From CAZISM01 sp964541895 (GTDB taxonomy: Bacteria > Zhuqueibacterota > Zhuqueibacteria > Residuimicrobiales > Residuimicrobiaceae), in NCBI GenBank assembly GCA_964541895.1, contig CAZISM010000047.1, positions 1-38,562 of the forward strand: a DNA stretch of 38,562 nucleotides. The letters are read 5' to 3'. The position numbers and the translations under genes are program-made. Positions 1 through 7,722 of this stretch are shown here, one piece after another. Numbering within the stretch: position 1 is the stretch's first letter; every line of letters starts with the position of its first letter. The notes beneath the pieces are model-generated. The model was not told the DNA's origin. It did no database searches and saw only the letters and a program-made list of their open reading frames with translations.

Positions 1-173
1 TTCGTGATTTTGGCGTATTTGAAGTAAAAAAGACCAAACCAAAACCTAAAGCGCGCAATCCAAAGACCGGTGAGATCATATATGTGCCCGCGCGGCGCAA
101 GACTCATTTCAAAGCAGGCAAATTATTGAAAGAAGTGTTGAAACAACCGATTCCGCCGCAACCGGCAGAATAA
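1..173 (+). CDS. HU/IHF-family DNA-binding protein, C-terminal fragment
   Basis: The window opens inside a gene read in frame 3; 56 residues and the TAA stop are visible. The fragment carries the end of the first beta strand (FGVFEV), a basic arm containing the RNP element (ARNPKTG) that inserts proline into the DNA minor groove in HU/IHF proteins, and the final helix (FKAGKLLKEVL). These match the C-terminal half of the HU fold. Such proteins are small dimeric nucleoid proteins that bend DNA. HU cannot be separated from IHF without the N-terminus. The last residues (PIPPQPAE) form a short proline-rich tail beyond the usual end. Confidence 0.85.
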   Translation, partial: RDFGVFEVKKTKPKPKARNPKTGEIIYVPARRKTHFKAGKLLKEVLKQPIPPQPAE

Positions 174-179
174 TATATC

Positions 180-695
180 ATGTCGAATCCGGTGGCCCCT
201 GAGGATAGCGATTCATCGCCCATGGTTGTGCAGATGTTGGCAATCCCTCCGGGACGAATCCTCTGCCTTGATTACGGCGAACGACGCATGGGTGTCGCGT
301 TGTCTGACCCCAGCCAGGTGATCGCCTCGCCCAACACGACACTGGCCGCCAAAGATAGCAGGGCTGCTGTGGCAGAGCTGGCGAGGATGGTTCAAGATTT
401 TCAGGTGGTTGCCATCGTAATCGGCTGGCCGCTGCACATGAACGGCAGCGCCGGCGAACGCACCGAAGCCGTGGATCGATTTTTACAGGTGATGCAGGAT
501 TCAATAACCGTCCCCGTCTTTTCCTGGGATGAACGATGGTCCACCATGAGCGCCCACCGTGCCCTTCGCGAACAGGGCGTGTCGCCGTCAAAGAATAAAC
601 AACGTGTCGATGCTGTGGCCGCCGCGATCGTTCTGGAGAGCTTTTTACAGCGTCTGCATCACCTGCGCAGGACGCACCAACCAACCCAATCGTGA
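180..695 (+). CDS. ruvX: YqgF/RuvX family putative pre-16S rRNA nuclease (Holliday junction resolvase-like)
   Basis: This 171-residue protein has the RNase H-like fold of YqgF/RuvX, which processes the 5' end of 16S rRNA and was also proposed as a Holliday junction resolvase. Visible family blocks are LCLDYGERRMGVALSD with the first catalytic Asp, VIGWPLHMNGSAG, DERWST, and RVDAVAAAIVLESFL with the last catalytic Asp. About 25 residues precede the first beta strand, longer than usual. ATGs at 222 and 234 are possible true starts, and no start has a clear ribosome binding site. The stop codon overlaps the start of lnt in a TGATG, so the two are probably translationally coupled. Confidence 0.9.
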   Translation: MSNPVAPEDSDSSPMVVQMLAIPPGRILCLDYGERRMGVALSDPSQVIASPNTTLAAKDSRAAVAELARMVQDFQVVAIVIGWPLHMNGSAGERTEAVDRFLQVMQDSITVPVFSWDERWSTMSAHRALREQGVSPSKNKQRVDAVAAAIVLESFLQRLHHLRRTHQPTQS

Positions 696-2236
696 TGAAA
701 CGTAAACTCCTGCTAAGCGTCTGCACAGCGGTCTTGCTCACCTTGTCATACGCTCCTTTCAAATCCGGTTTTCTGGCCTATATCGCCCTGGTGCCCTATT
801 TTTATCTGCTGGATGAGCTGGAGCCGGCGGAATTATTCCGCTGGAGTTATGCCAGCGGTTTTTTCTATGCTATGGGCACGTTGTACTGGATCGGCTGGGT
901 GACGTTGCCCGGCATGGTCGGTACTCTGCTGGTTTGGCCGCTCTATATCGCTCTGTACAGCCTGCTGCACGTGCGGCTGCGACGTCGCCTCGGCCACCGC
1001 GCCTGGCTGTTCGTGCCGTTTCTCTGGACCGGCGTCGAATATCTGCAATCTCTGACCGAATTGGCCTTTCCCTGGAACGCGCTCGGTTATACGCAGGCCC
1101 ACTATCTGGCGCTCATTCAATATGCCGAATATACTGGAGTTTGGGGTGTCAGTTTCTGGCTGGTCTGCATCAATGTGCTGATCTATATTGTCCTGCGGCC
1201 GAGAGGGCAAACATACCGCGCCCCCATTTATGCAATTCTGGTCGGCCTTTTGGCGCTGCCCCTGTTGCACGGCGTCTGGACCCTCGCAAACCAACCGACT
1301 CGCGAGCAGATAAGGGTGACGCTCATGCAGGGTAATGTGGATCCTCTGCAAAAATGGGCAGACGATGCGGAAAAGAATTTTGTTATTTATGAGCGCCTGA
1401 TGCAAGCGCACCGGCAGGACAGCACCGATTTGTTCATCTGGCCGGAAACCGCGACCCCGTTTTATCTGCGCCACGAACAGGCGTATATGAACCGGATGTG
1501 GCATCTGATCGACTCTTCCCGGGCGCCCATCCTCACCGGATCGGTTGACATTGAATTCAATCCGGATGGCACCTATCACTACTTTAACAGCGCTCTCTTT
1601 TTTGAGGAGGAATCCCGGGGCATTCAAAAATATGCCAAGATGAAGCTGGTGCCTTTTTCCGAACGTGTGCCGTATCGGGATGTTTTTATTTTTCGCAAAA
1701 TCAAGGATCTGCTCTATGATCTGATCTGGGGCATCGGCGACTATACGCCGGGAAGCGCCTACAAGGTGTTCACCATGGCTAAAGGCGGCAAAACAGTTCG
1801 TTTTTCCGTCCCTATCTGCTATGAATCTGCGTTTCCCGATGTGGTGCGCCGCTTTTCCCTGCACGGCCAGCAGTTCCTGGTGGTCATTACCAACGACGGT
1901 TGGTTCGGCCGGACCTCCGGACCTTTTCAGCACGTGCAGATTGCCGTGTTCAGAGCCATCGAGAACCGAACCGGTATCGCCCGTTGCGCCAATACCGGCA
2001 TCTCCTGTTTTATTGACGACATGGGCCGGGTCAGAGGCCGCACCGCGCTGTACACGGAAGCGGTGGTGACCGGCACCATCCCCTTGCGTTCAGGTACGAC
2101 CCTGTATATCCGTCATGGCGATTGGCTGCCGCGGCTGGCGCTGGCGTGGTGCCTGCTCGGACTGATCATTTCCTTTTTTCGCAAAAAGCAGGTCGGAAAG
2201 GGAACAATAAAAGATGCGGATCGTTTTAAAACTTGA
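695..2236 (+). CDS. lnt: Apolipoprotein N-acyltransferase
   Basis: Lnt is an inner-membrane enzyme that adds the third acyl chain to the N-terminal cysteine of lipoproteins. The 513-residue protein has several hydrophobic helices in the first ~190 residues, then a nitrilase-like periplasmic domain, then a final helix (LALAWCLLGLIISFF). The catalytic Glu-Lys-Cys triad is visible as E251 (FIWPETATPF), K315 (YAKMKLVPFSE) and C375 (VPICYESAFPD). The VITNDGWFG block follows. The ATG at 695 overlaps the ruvX stop (TGATG). A GTG at 692 would be in frame but is less likely. It probably acts on BamD, encoded two genes downstream, among other lipoproteins. Confidence 0.96.
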   Translation: MKRKLLLSVCTAVLLTLSYAPFKSGFLAYIALVPYFYLLDELEPAELFRWSYASGFFYAMGTLYWIGWVTLPGMVGTLLVWPLYIALYSLLHVRLRRRLGHRAWLFVPFLWTGVEYLQSLTELAFPWNALGYTQAHYLALIQYAEYTGVWGVSFWLVCINVLIYIVLRPRGQTYRAPIYAILVGLLALPLLHGVWTLANQPTREQIRVTLMQGNVDPLQKWADDAEKNFVIYERLMQAHRQDSTDLFIWPETATPFYLRHEQAYMNRMWHLIDSSRAPILTGSVDIEFNPDGTYHYFNSALFFEEESRGIQKYAKMKLVPFSERVPYRDVFIFRKIKDLLYDLIWGIGDYTPGSAYKVFTMAKGGKTVRFSVPICYESAFPDVVRRFSLHGQQFLVVITNDGWFGRTSGPFQHVQIAVFRAIENRTGIARCANTGISCFIDDMGRVRGRTALYTEAVVTGTIPLRSGTTLYIRHGDWLPRLALAWCLLGLIISFFRKKQVGKGTIKDADRFKT

Positions 2237-2834
2237 AATATATTGCTTTTTTTTCTTATCTTATGGCTTGCTTTTTTCGATGCCGGCCGAGGTGAAAACG
2301 AATCTGCAGGTCTGCGGCACTCTCTATAGCCAGATGATCGAAGAGGCGGGCCGGACGATTCCGGGCACTCCAACCTGTCTGCAGGTGAACCGGCTGGACA
2401 AAGCCCACAGCCTGGACTGGCTGGTGTTGCAGCAGTGGTACCAATGGGCCGGACGCAAGGCGTTCTCGTCCGTGTATGACAGCCCTGCCATTGCAGACTC
2501 GCAAACCTGCGTCTATGCGGAATACCGGCCGCTTGCGCTGCGAATCCATTATCTCGAACAGCCGGGGCAAGGCGATCGTTGGCAACGGATCATCGACTGT
2601 GAGTTGGCTGTCATGGTGCGGCTGGCCGACAAACAGATAGCCTTCTCAGGCACAATCAGCCGCCACTTTCAAGACACCGTAGCGAAACAGGATGTGGAAG
2701 CGATAGAGGACGCCGAGGTGGTACGCGGCCAACGGCCGCGACAGGGCCTGGTCGCCAGGCTTTTTCAGCCGGCGGTGGTCACCGCCGCAACCGCTGCCGT
2801 CATCTATACATTCTACTCATTCAGAAGCCGTTAG
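2214..2834 (+). CDS. Unknown exported, C-terminally membrane-anchored protein
   Basis: I do not recognise this 206-residue protein. It begins with a hydrophobic signal-like stretch (IYCFFFLSYGLLFSMPA) and ends with one predicted membrane helix (VVTAATAAVIYTFYSF) followed by a short basic tail. This suggests a periplasmic domain held in the membrane at its C-terminus. The middle is soluble, with several Trp and Tyr and four Cys (two close together in the first third). Its ATG lies 23 bases inside the end of lnt and bamD follows 13 bases later, so it sits in an envelope-biogenesis operon. A role in lipoprotein or outer-membrane assembly is only a guess from position. Codon use resembles the neighbours. 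Confidence 0.75.
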   Translation: MRIVLKLEIYCFFFLSYGLLFSMPAEVKTNLQVCGTLYSQMIEEAGRTIPGTPTCLQVNRLDKAHSLDWLVLQQWYQWAGRKAFSSVYDSPAIADSQTCVYAEYRPLALRIHYLEQPGQGDRWQRIIDCELAVMVRLADKQIAFSGTISRHFQDTVAKQDVEAIEDAEVVRGQRPRQGLVARLFQPAVVTAATAAVIYTFYSFRSR

Positions 2835-2847
2835 AAACAGGAACCCT

Positions 2848-3651
2848 ATGAACCGAACACGATACAAGATTTTATTGCTGCTCAGCCTGGCCGGCCTGGT
2901 CGCCCTGAGCGGTTGCAGTTCGCGCAAGCTCAAAGCCAATCTGCCGTTGAATGAACGGATGGAGCTGGCCGACAGCTACTTTGCCAAGAAACGGTATCTC
3001 GACGCCAAGGACCAGTATCGCATCATCACGCTCAGCTACAGCGGCAGCCGGCAGGCGGACAAGGCCCAGTTCTTTCTGGCAGAATGCCATTTTTTCACCA
3101 AGGAGTATATCATTGCGGCCAGCGAATACGAGCGTTTGATCAAAGTCTATCCCAATTCGGAATATGTGGATGATGCCAAGTACAAACTTGGCTTTTCTTA
3201 TTTCAAGCTGTCGCCCAAATACTCTCTCGATCAGGAGTACACCCTTAAAGCCATTCGCGAGTTTCAGGAGTTTCTCGAAGAATTTCGCAGCAGCGCGCTG
3301 GTGCCGGTGGTCGAACAGCAGCTGCAGGAATGCCGCAACAAGCTGGCGTTAAAAGTCTTTGCCGCTGCAGAACAGTATCGCCGCATGCAGTACTGGGAGG
3401 CAGCAATCATTTATTACAACATGGTGCTGGACCAGTACTATGACTCCATCTATGCGCCCAAGGCCCAGTTCTATCTGGCCGATTGCCATCGTCGCCTCGG
3501 CCATTTCAGCGAAGCCGCTGAAGAGTTGCAGAGGTTTCTGGAAAAATATCCCCAGAACGAATTGGCGGGCAAGGCCGGCGATCAGCTTCGTGAGGTGCAG
3601 GCCCGAATGAAAGAAAGCAAGCCGGTCGCCACTTCACCGGCTACGAAATAG
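2848..3651 (+). CDS. bamD: Outer membrane protein assembly factor BamD (YfiO family lipoprotein)
   Basis: BamD is the essential lipoprotein of the BAM complex that inserts beta-barrel proteins into the outer membrane. The 267-residue product has a lipoprotein signal with lipobox LSGC, modified cysteine near residue 23. It then has tandem TPR-like helical pairs: ADSYFAKKRYLDAKDQYR, AQFFLAECHFFTKEYIIAAS, YKLGFSYFKLS, and AQFYLADCHRRLGHFSEAAE. Length and the spread of five or so TPRs fit BamD (about 240-280 residues). It starts 13 bases after the unknown gene, with AGGAACCC as a possible ribosome binding site. Other TPR lipoproteins such as CpoB are alternatives, but the motif order favours BamD. 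Confidence 0.92.
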   Translation: MNRTRYKILLLLSLAGLVALSGCSSRKLKANLPLNERMELADSYFAKKRYLDAKDQYRIITLSYSGSRQADKAQFFLAECHFFTKEYIIAASEYERLIKVYPNSEYVDDAKYKLGFSYFKLSPKYSLDQEYTLKAIREFQEFLEEFRSSALVPVVEQQLQECRNKLALKVFAAAEQYRRMQYWEAAIIYYNMVLDQYYDSIYAPKAQFYLADCHRRLGHFSEAAEELQRFLEKYPQNELAGKAGDQLREVQARMKESKPVATSPATK

Positions 3652-3662
3652 CGGGATGCACC

Positions 3663-4301
3663 ATGTTCCCTCAGGCATGGGACTGGACCCGCCATCCCGG
3701 CGAACTGACTCTTGGGTTGTTCGGCGGGACCTTTGATCCGGTGCATCATGCCCACCTTATGGCGGCCGAAATCGTCCGGTCAAGCCTGGGTCTTTCAAAA
3801 ATCATCTTTATGCCCAGTGCCACCGCTCCCCACAAAACCAGTCGATCTATCAGCGTCGCCGAGCATCGCTGGAATATGCTGCAGCTGGCTATTGCCGGCC
3901 ATTCCGGCTTTGCGGTCAGTGCGCTCGAGCTGGAACGGGGCGGCACTTCGTTTACCGTCGATACCCTGTCCATTCTCCACGAGCACTTTGGGTGCCGGCA
4001 GGCCAACCTCTATCTGATCATAGGCGCCGATAATCTGCAGGATCTGCATACCTGGAAAAATCCGCAACAGCTTTTCGAGCTGGCACAGATCGTGGCCGTG
4101 AACCGTCCTTCTCAAAAGCAGGCCTCCCTGAATTCCCCTCTCAGTAATCGGGTGCAACATGTGGTTATTCCCATGATGGATATCTCCGCCACGGCGATCC
4201 GCGAGCGGGTGAGAGCGGGGCAGAGCATTCGCTACTGGACGCCGGACGCGGTGATAGAGTATATCCGGCGCCACTGTTTATACAGCCGGGATGAAGCGTG
4301 A
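3663..4301 (+). CDS. nadD: Nicotinate-nucleotide adenylyltransferase
   Basis: NadD transfers AMP from ATP to nicotinate mononucleotide, making deamido-NAD in NAD synthesis. The 212-residue protein shows the nucleotidyltransferase signature GLFGGTFDPVHHAHL near the N-terminus. It also has the substrate-binding ELERGGTSFTVDTL block, the LIIGADNLQDLHTW motif, and the C-terminal ISATAIRERV block that binds ATP phosphates. Length is normal for the family. The gene starts 11 bases after bamD, and its stop overlaps the next ATG (TGATG), so it is part of the same run of genes. Confidence 0.96.
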   Translation: MFPQAWDWTRHPGELTLGLFGGTFDPVHHAHLMAAEIVRSSLGLSKIIFMPSATAPHKTSRSISVAEHRWNMLQLAIAGHSGFAVSALELERGGTSFTVDTLSILHEHFGCRQANLYLIIGADNLQDLHTWKNPQQLFELAQIVAVNRPSQKQASLNSPLSNRVQHVVIPMMDISATAIRERVRAGQSIRYWTPDAVIEYIRRHCLYSRDEA

Positions 4302-5446
4302 TGAAGCCGCTGCGTATTGCCCAGATATGTTCTTCCCGCTCGTGGGGCGGCATGGAGATGCACGTGGCGGTGGTGAGCGGGCAATTGCAGGCGCGGGGCC
4401 ATTCTGTGGCTGTGTTCTGCGCGCCGGCCAGCGCCCTGGAACAGGAATGCCGGCAGCGCGGTTTGACCACGTTCGCCTTTGCCCCCAGAGGCTACCTGGA
4501 TCCCGGCACGCTGCTGTCGTTCAGCCGACAGCTTCGTCGAGGTGCGTTCGATCTTTTGCATGTTCATTACGGCAAAGATTTGTGGACCTGTGTCCCCGCC
4601 AACCAATGGTCCGGCGCCAGGCCGCTGGTTTTTATCAAACATATCGGCACCCAAAAGCCGAAACGCGATCCTGTTCATCGTTACCTGTACCGCCATGTTG
4701 ATATTGTGCTGGCCATCTCGCAGGTGATCGCCGGAAATCTGGCCGACACTCATCCGGTGGCGAAAGAAAAAATCCGGCTGCTCTATCACGGTGTGGATTT
4801 GACCCTGTTTGCCGATCTGGAAGAAAAGCGTAACGCGGTACGCCGCGAATGGGGCATACCGGAAGGGGCTCTCCTGATCGGCACGATCGGCCGGTTGCAG
4901 GAGGGCAAGGGCCATCTTGAATTTCTCGACATGGCGAAAGAGATCAGCGCCGAATTTCCCCAAACCCGATTCGTCATCGTCGGCGAGCCGACCCATGGCG
5001 AGGCGGCGCGCAGCCGGGCCATATATGAAAAAGCGGCGCCCCTGCAGGCTGCCGGCAGACTGCTGATGCCGGGGTTCCGCAAGGACATTCCTGCGGTGCT
5101 GGCTGCTCTGGACCTGTTCGCCTTTCCGTCCCGCGCTGAGGCCTTTGGGCTGGTGTTGATCGAAGCCATGGCGGCCGCCAAAGCGGTGGTTTCCACAAAA
5201 AGCGACGGCGTGCTTGATATCGTCCAGGACCAGGTCAACGGTCTGCTGTTTGAATTGGGCCGGCCATCCGCCTTTACCGACGCCGTGCGCCGGATGCTGC
5301 GCGAGCCCGACCTGCGTGGCCGGCTGGCGCGAGCCGGCCGCGCGACCGTGGAGCAACGGTTTTCCATGGAACGAATGCTGCGCGATCTGGAATCGGTATA
5401 TCTCGAATGCCTGCACAATTGCGCAAAAAATAATTCGCAAAAGTGA
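4301..5446 (+). CDS. GT4-family glycosyltransferase (GT-B fold)
   Basis: The 381-residue protein has the two Rossmann-like halves of GT-B glycosyltransferases. The N-terminal half shows the acceptor-side WGGMEMHV motif and the DLLHVHYG strand. The C-terminal half shows IGTIGRLQEGKGH and the nucleotide-sugar EX7E motif in EAFGLVLIEAM. Such enzymes add sugars to lipopolysaccharide, exopolysaccharide or small lipids in the cytoplasm; the substrate cannot be read from sequence. Its ATG overlaps the nadD stop, and it closes the envelope and housekeeping run. It is the last gene before the crp promoter region. Confidence 0.9.
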   Translation: MKPLRIAQICSSRSWGGMEMHVAVVSGQLQARGHSVAVFCAPASALEQECRQRGLTTFAFAPRGYLDPGTLLSFSRQLRRGAFDLLHVHYGKDLWTCVPANQWSGARPLVFIKHIGTQKPKRDPVHRYLYRHVDIVLAISQVIAGNLADTHPVAKEKIRLLYHGVDLTLFADLEEKRNAVRREWGIPEGALLIGTIGRLQEGKGHLEFLDMAKEISAEFPQTRFVIVGEPTHGEAARSRAIYEKAAPLQAAGRLLMPGFRKDIPAVLAALDLFAFPSRAEAFGLVLIEAMAAAKAVVSTKSDGVLDIVQDQVNGLLFELGRPSAFTDAVRRMLREPDLRGRLARAGRATVEQRFSMERMLRDLESVYLECLHNCAKNNSQK

Positions 5447-5463
5447 TTCATTTTTGTTATATT
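5434..5463 (+). promoter_or_regulatory. Candidate sigma-70-type promoter of the Crp-family gene
   Basis: TTCGCA at 5434-5439 and TATATT at 5458-5463 are separated by 18 bases, about 90 bases upstream of the regulator's ATG. The -10 box matches 5 of 6 consensus positions; the -35 is weak. The same region also contains TATTTTTG at 5460-5467, which fits the Bacteroidota -7 element TAnnTTTG, but no TTTG lies at the proper upstream distance. The -35 falls inside the last codons of the glycosyltransferase gene. Confidence 0.3.
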
Positions 5464-5552
5464 TTTGCAGACACTGACGGTGCGGCTCTGATGCGTGCCG
5501 AACAGCGATAATGAAACCTGCTGCAACGTATGCCCAATGGAGGATTGGAGGT

Positions 5553-6248
5553 ATGGCAGAAGAGCGCGTCGTTCGACTCCTGAAAAAAGTCCCCTTGTTC
5601 GCCAAGCTGAACGATCCTGACGTTTCCCAAATTGCCGACCAGTGCATTCGGCGCGAGTGTCCGAAAGATCAGGTCATTCTCGTCGAAGAGGAGGTCGGTC
5701 AAACCCTTTTCATTCTCCTGAAAGGCACGGTCAAAGTCACCCGCACCAGCGATGAAGGACGAGAAGTCATCATCACCATTTTGAAATCGGGCGACTTTTT
5801 CGGCGAGCTCAGCCTGATCGACGGCAAAGGCCGTTCGGCGACAGTGGTGGCCATGGAAGATTCAGAGTTGTTGACGCTGCGGCGCGCAGAATTTCTCTCC
5901 ATGCTGGAACGGTATCCGGTGATCGCTGTGGAGATGATGCGGGTGATGGCGGACCGCATCCGCAAAGCCGATGCCCAGATCGAGAACCTGACCTTGCAGG
6001 ACGCCTTTGGCCGTGTCGGCTCCACTCTCATTCACGTTGCCGAACAGACCGGTTACATGCGCGGCGCCAGCATGATCATCCCGAAAATTCCGGTGCAACA
6101 GGATCTGGCCAACATGGCGGGCACGGCGCGCGAAACGATTTCCCGCGTCATGGCCGTTTTCGAAGATCGCGGCCTGCTGGAGCGCGACGGACATCGCGTC
6201 GTCATTCACGATTTTGAAAAATTCCGCAAGGATCATCTTTCATCCTGA
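5553..6248 (+). CDS. Crp/Fnr-family transcriptional regulator, probably cAMP-responsive type
   Basis: The 231-residue protein has an N-terminal cyclic-nucleotide-binding domain (about residues 15-125), a dimerisation helix, and a C-terminal winged helix with the recognition helix around ARETISRVMAVFEDRG. The phosphate-binding cassette FGELSLIDG..RSATV keeps the Glu and Arg-Ser pair that contact cyclic nucleotide phosphate in CRP. Only two Cys are present (C31 and C36), so it is not an iron-sulfur FNR. I chose the ATG at 5553 because GGAGGA at 5539-5544 lies 8 bases upstream. The in-frame ATG at 5511 has no such site. A strong terminator follows at once, so it is probably monocistronic. Targets are unknown; a CYTH cyclase-like gene follows. 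Confidence 0.9.
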   Translation: MAEERVVRLLKKVPLFAKLNDPDVSQIADQCIRRECPKDQVILVEEEVGQTLFILLKGTVKVTRTSDEGREVIITILKSGDFFGELSLIDGKGRSATVVAMEDSELLTLRRAEFLSMLERYPVIAVEMMRVMADRIRKADAQIENLTLQDAFGRVGSTLIHVAEQTGYMRGASMIIPKIPVQQDLANMAGTARETISRVMAVFEDRGLLERDGHRVVIHDFEKFRKDHLSS

Positions 6249-6256
6249 AGATATGG

Positions 6257-6281
6257 GGCGACCGATCGGCCGCCTTTTTTT
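6257..6281 (+). terminator. Intrinsic terminator after the Crp-family gene
   Basis: GGCG-A-CCG, a two-base AT loop, then CGG-C-CGCC form a GC-rich hairpin (one A-C mismatch) followed by seven T residues. It begins 8 bases after the regulator's stop codon and separates it from the CYTH-domain gene. Confidence 0.85.
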
Positions 6282-6296
6282 ATAGGATCATTCAAC

Positions 6297-6806
6297 GTGC
6301 AGAACCTGGAACTCAAAGCGCGCTGTGCCGATTTAGTCCGGGCTCGCCGGATCGCCGAGGAGCTGGGCGCCACCTGGCAGTGGCATCGCCATCAAGTCGA
6401 TACCTACTTTAACGCTTCCGCGGGCAAGCTGAAACTACGGCAGGTGGAGGGCCAGCCGGCCGAACTGATCGCCTATCAGAGGGCTGCTGTCGCCGCTGTC
6501 CGGCCCAGCGATTATCTGATCTATGTTACAGAGCAGGCCGCGGCGCTCGCGTCATCATTGGCGCTGGCGCTCGGGATCGATCGGATTGTCACCAAGACGC
6601 GCACGCTCTACCTCTACCGCCACGTCCGCATTCACCTGGATGAGGTGGAGCAGCTGGGCTCGTTTATCGAATTTGAAGCGGTCATTTCTCGGCCGGAACA
6701 GGTCGAACCATCGCATCTTCTCCTGGAAGAGTGGGTGGAACGCTTTGCCATTCGTCCGGCCGATCGGGTGGCGGTTGGTTATTACGAAATGATGCACACC
6801 CCGTGA
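6297..6806 (+). CDS. CYTH-domain protein (class IV adenylate cyclase / thiamine-triphosphatase superfamily)
   Basis: The 169-residue protein is a single CYTH (triphosphate tunnel) domain. Members bind triphosphates in a beta barrel and act as class IV adenylate cyclases (CyaB) or hydrolyse inorganic or thiamine triphosphate. Visible blocks are the N-terminal NLELKAR, VDTYFNASAGKLKLRQ, TKTRTLYLYRHVRIHLDEVEQLG and SFIEFEAV. The usual ExExK signature appears as NLELK, with Asn in place of the first Glu. I chose GTG 6297 because the domain starts right there and AGGA lies 9 bases upstream. It follows the Crp-type gene but across a terminator. Neither cAMP synthesis nor any other reaction can be assigned from sequence alone. 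Confidence 0.8.
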   Translation: MQNLELKARCADLVRARRIAEELGATWQWHRHQVDTYFNASAGKLKLRQVEGQPAELIAYQRAAVAAVRPSDYLIYVTEQAAALASSLALALGIDRIVTKTRTLYLYRHVRIHLDEVEQLGSFIEFEAVISRPEQVEPSHLLLEEWVERFAIRPADRVAVGYYEMMHTP

Positions 6807-6813
6807 CAGTCCC

Positions 6814-7722
6814 ATGCAGCAAGGTGTGGTATTAAATATAATGCGGTTCAGCATCAGCGATGGCCCGGGAATCCGCACCACCGTGTTTCTGAAAGGCTGT
6901 CCGCTAAAGTGTGCCTGGTGCCATAACCCGGAATCCATCGCCGTGGAGCCCATGGTCTGGATTTACCCGGAACGGTGCCTGCACTGCGGCGCCTGCGTGG
7001 CGGTCTGCCGGCAGCAGGCGCTGGCCATGGAGGACGGTTATCCTGTTCGCGATCTGACACGATGCTGCCATTGCGGCGAATGTGTGCAGGTGTGCCATGC
7101 CGAAGCACGTCAGCTTGTCGGCAAACGGATGACAGTGGACGAGCTCATGGACCAGGTACTGGCGGATCGCATGTTTTTTGAAGAGTCCGGCGGCGGTGTG
7201 ACGTTTTCCGGCGGCGAACCACTGCGTCAACCCGAATTTTTATATGCGGCGTTGCAGGCCTGCCAACAACGCCGCATTCATACGGCGGTGGATACGACCG
7301 GTTTTGGCCGGAAAAAGGATCTGCAGAAAATTGCCGGTGTGGCAGACCTGTTTCTCTATGATGTCAAGATGATGGACGAGAGCCGGCATCGGCATTATAC
7401 CGGCATCTCCAATCGTGCGCTGTTGCGCAATCTGTACGCCCTGAATGAGTGGGGCAAAAAAATCATCATCCGAATTCCGCTTATTCCCGGCATCAACGAC
7501 AGTCACGACGAGATGCTGGCGATCGGCCGCTTTCTCGCACCGCTGCAAGGCGTGCAGCAGGTGCAATTGCTGCCCTATCACAAAACCGGGATTCACAAGC
7601 ATACGCGTCTGGAATGGGAGTACGCCCTGGCCGACGTTGAACCACCCTCAACAGAACATATGCAGATTCGGGCCGGCTGGCTGGCTGAGTGTGTTGCCAA
7701 TGTGGTAATTGGAGGTCAATAA
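6814..7722 (+). CDS. Glycyl radical enzyme activating protein (radical SAM), HypD activase
   Basis: This radical SAM activase abstracts a hydrogen from the glycine of the partner enzyme encoded next. The 302-residue protein has the CxxxCxxC cluster motif at C29, C33 and C36 (GCPLKCAWCHNPES). Two ferredoxin-like 4Fe-4S motifs follow (CLHCGACVAVC and CCHCGECVQVC), the insert typical of activases other than that of pyruvate formate-lyase. The SAM-binding FSGGEPL block comes next, and the IRIPLIPGIND strand is also present. It begins 7 bases after the CYTH gene, and its TAA overlaps the ATG of the enzyme (TAATG). Activase directly upstream of enzyme supports a dedicated pair. Confidence 0.93.
   Translation: MQQGVVLNIMRFSISDGPGIRTTVFLKGCPLKCAWCHNPESIAVEPMVWIYPERCLHCGACVAVCRQQALAMEDGYPVRDLTRCCHCGECVQVCHAEARQLVGKRMTVDELMDQVLADRMFFEESGGGVTFSGGEPLRQPEFLYAALQACQQRRIHTAVDTTGFGRKKDLQKIAGVADLFLYDVKMMDESRHRHYTGISNRALLRNLYALNEWGKKIIIRIPLIPGINDSHDEMLAIGRFLAPLQGVQQVQLLPYHKTGIHKHTRLEWEYALADVEPPSTEHMQIRAGWLAECVANVVIGGQ

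Noticed and set aside
5419..5440. TTGCG...CGCAA inverted repeat near the end of the glycosyltransferase gene
   Set aside because: Only five base pairs with a 12-base spacer and mostly inside coding sequence; too weak for an operator or terminator call.
5553..6248. Oxygen-sensing FNR as identity of the Crp-family regulator
   Set aside because: Only two cysteines are present, not the four needed for an FNR iron-sulfur cluster.
6257..6281. The hairpin after crp as an operator for Crp itself
   Set aside because: It lies downstream of the gene with a T-tract directly after it, which is explained fully by termination, and it does not match TGTGA-N6-TCACA.
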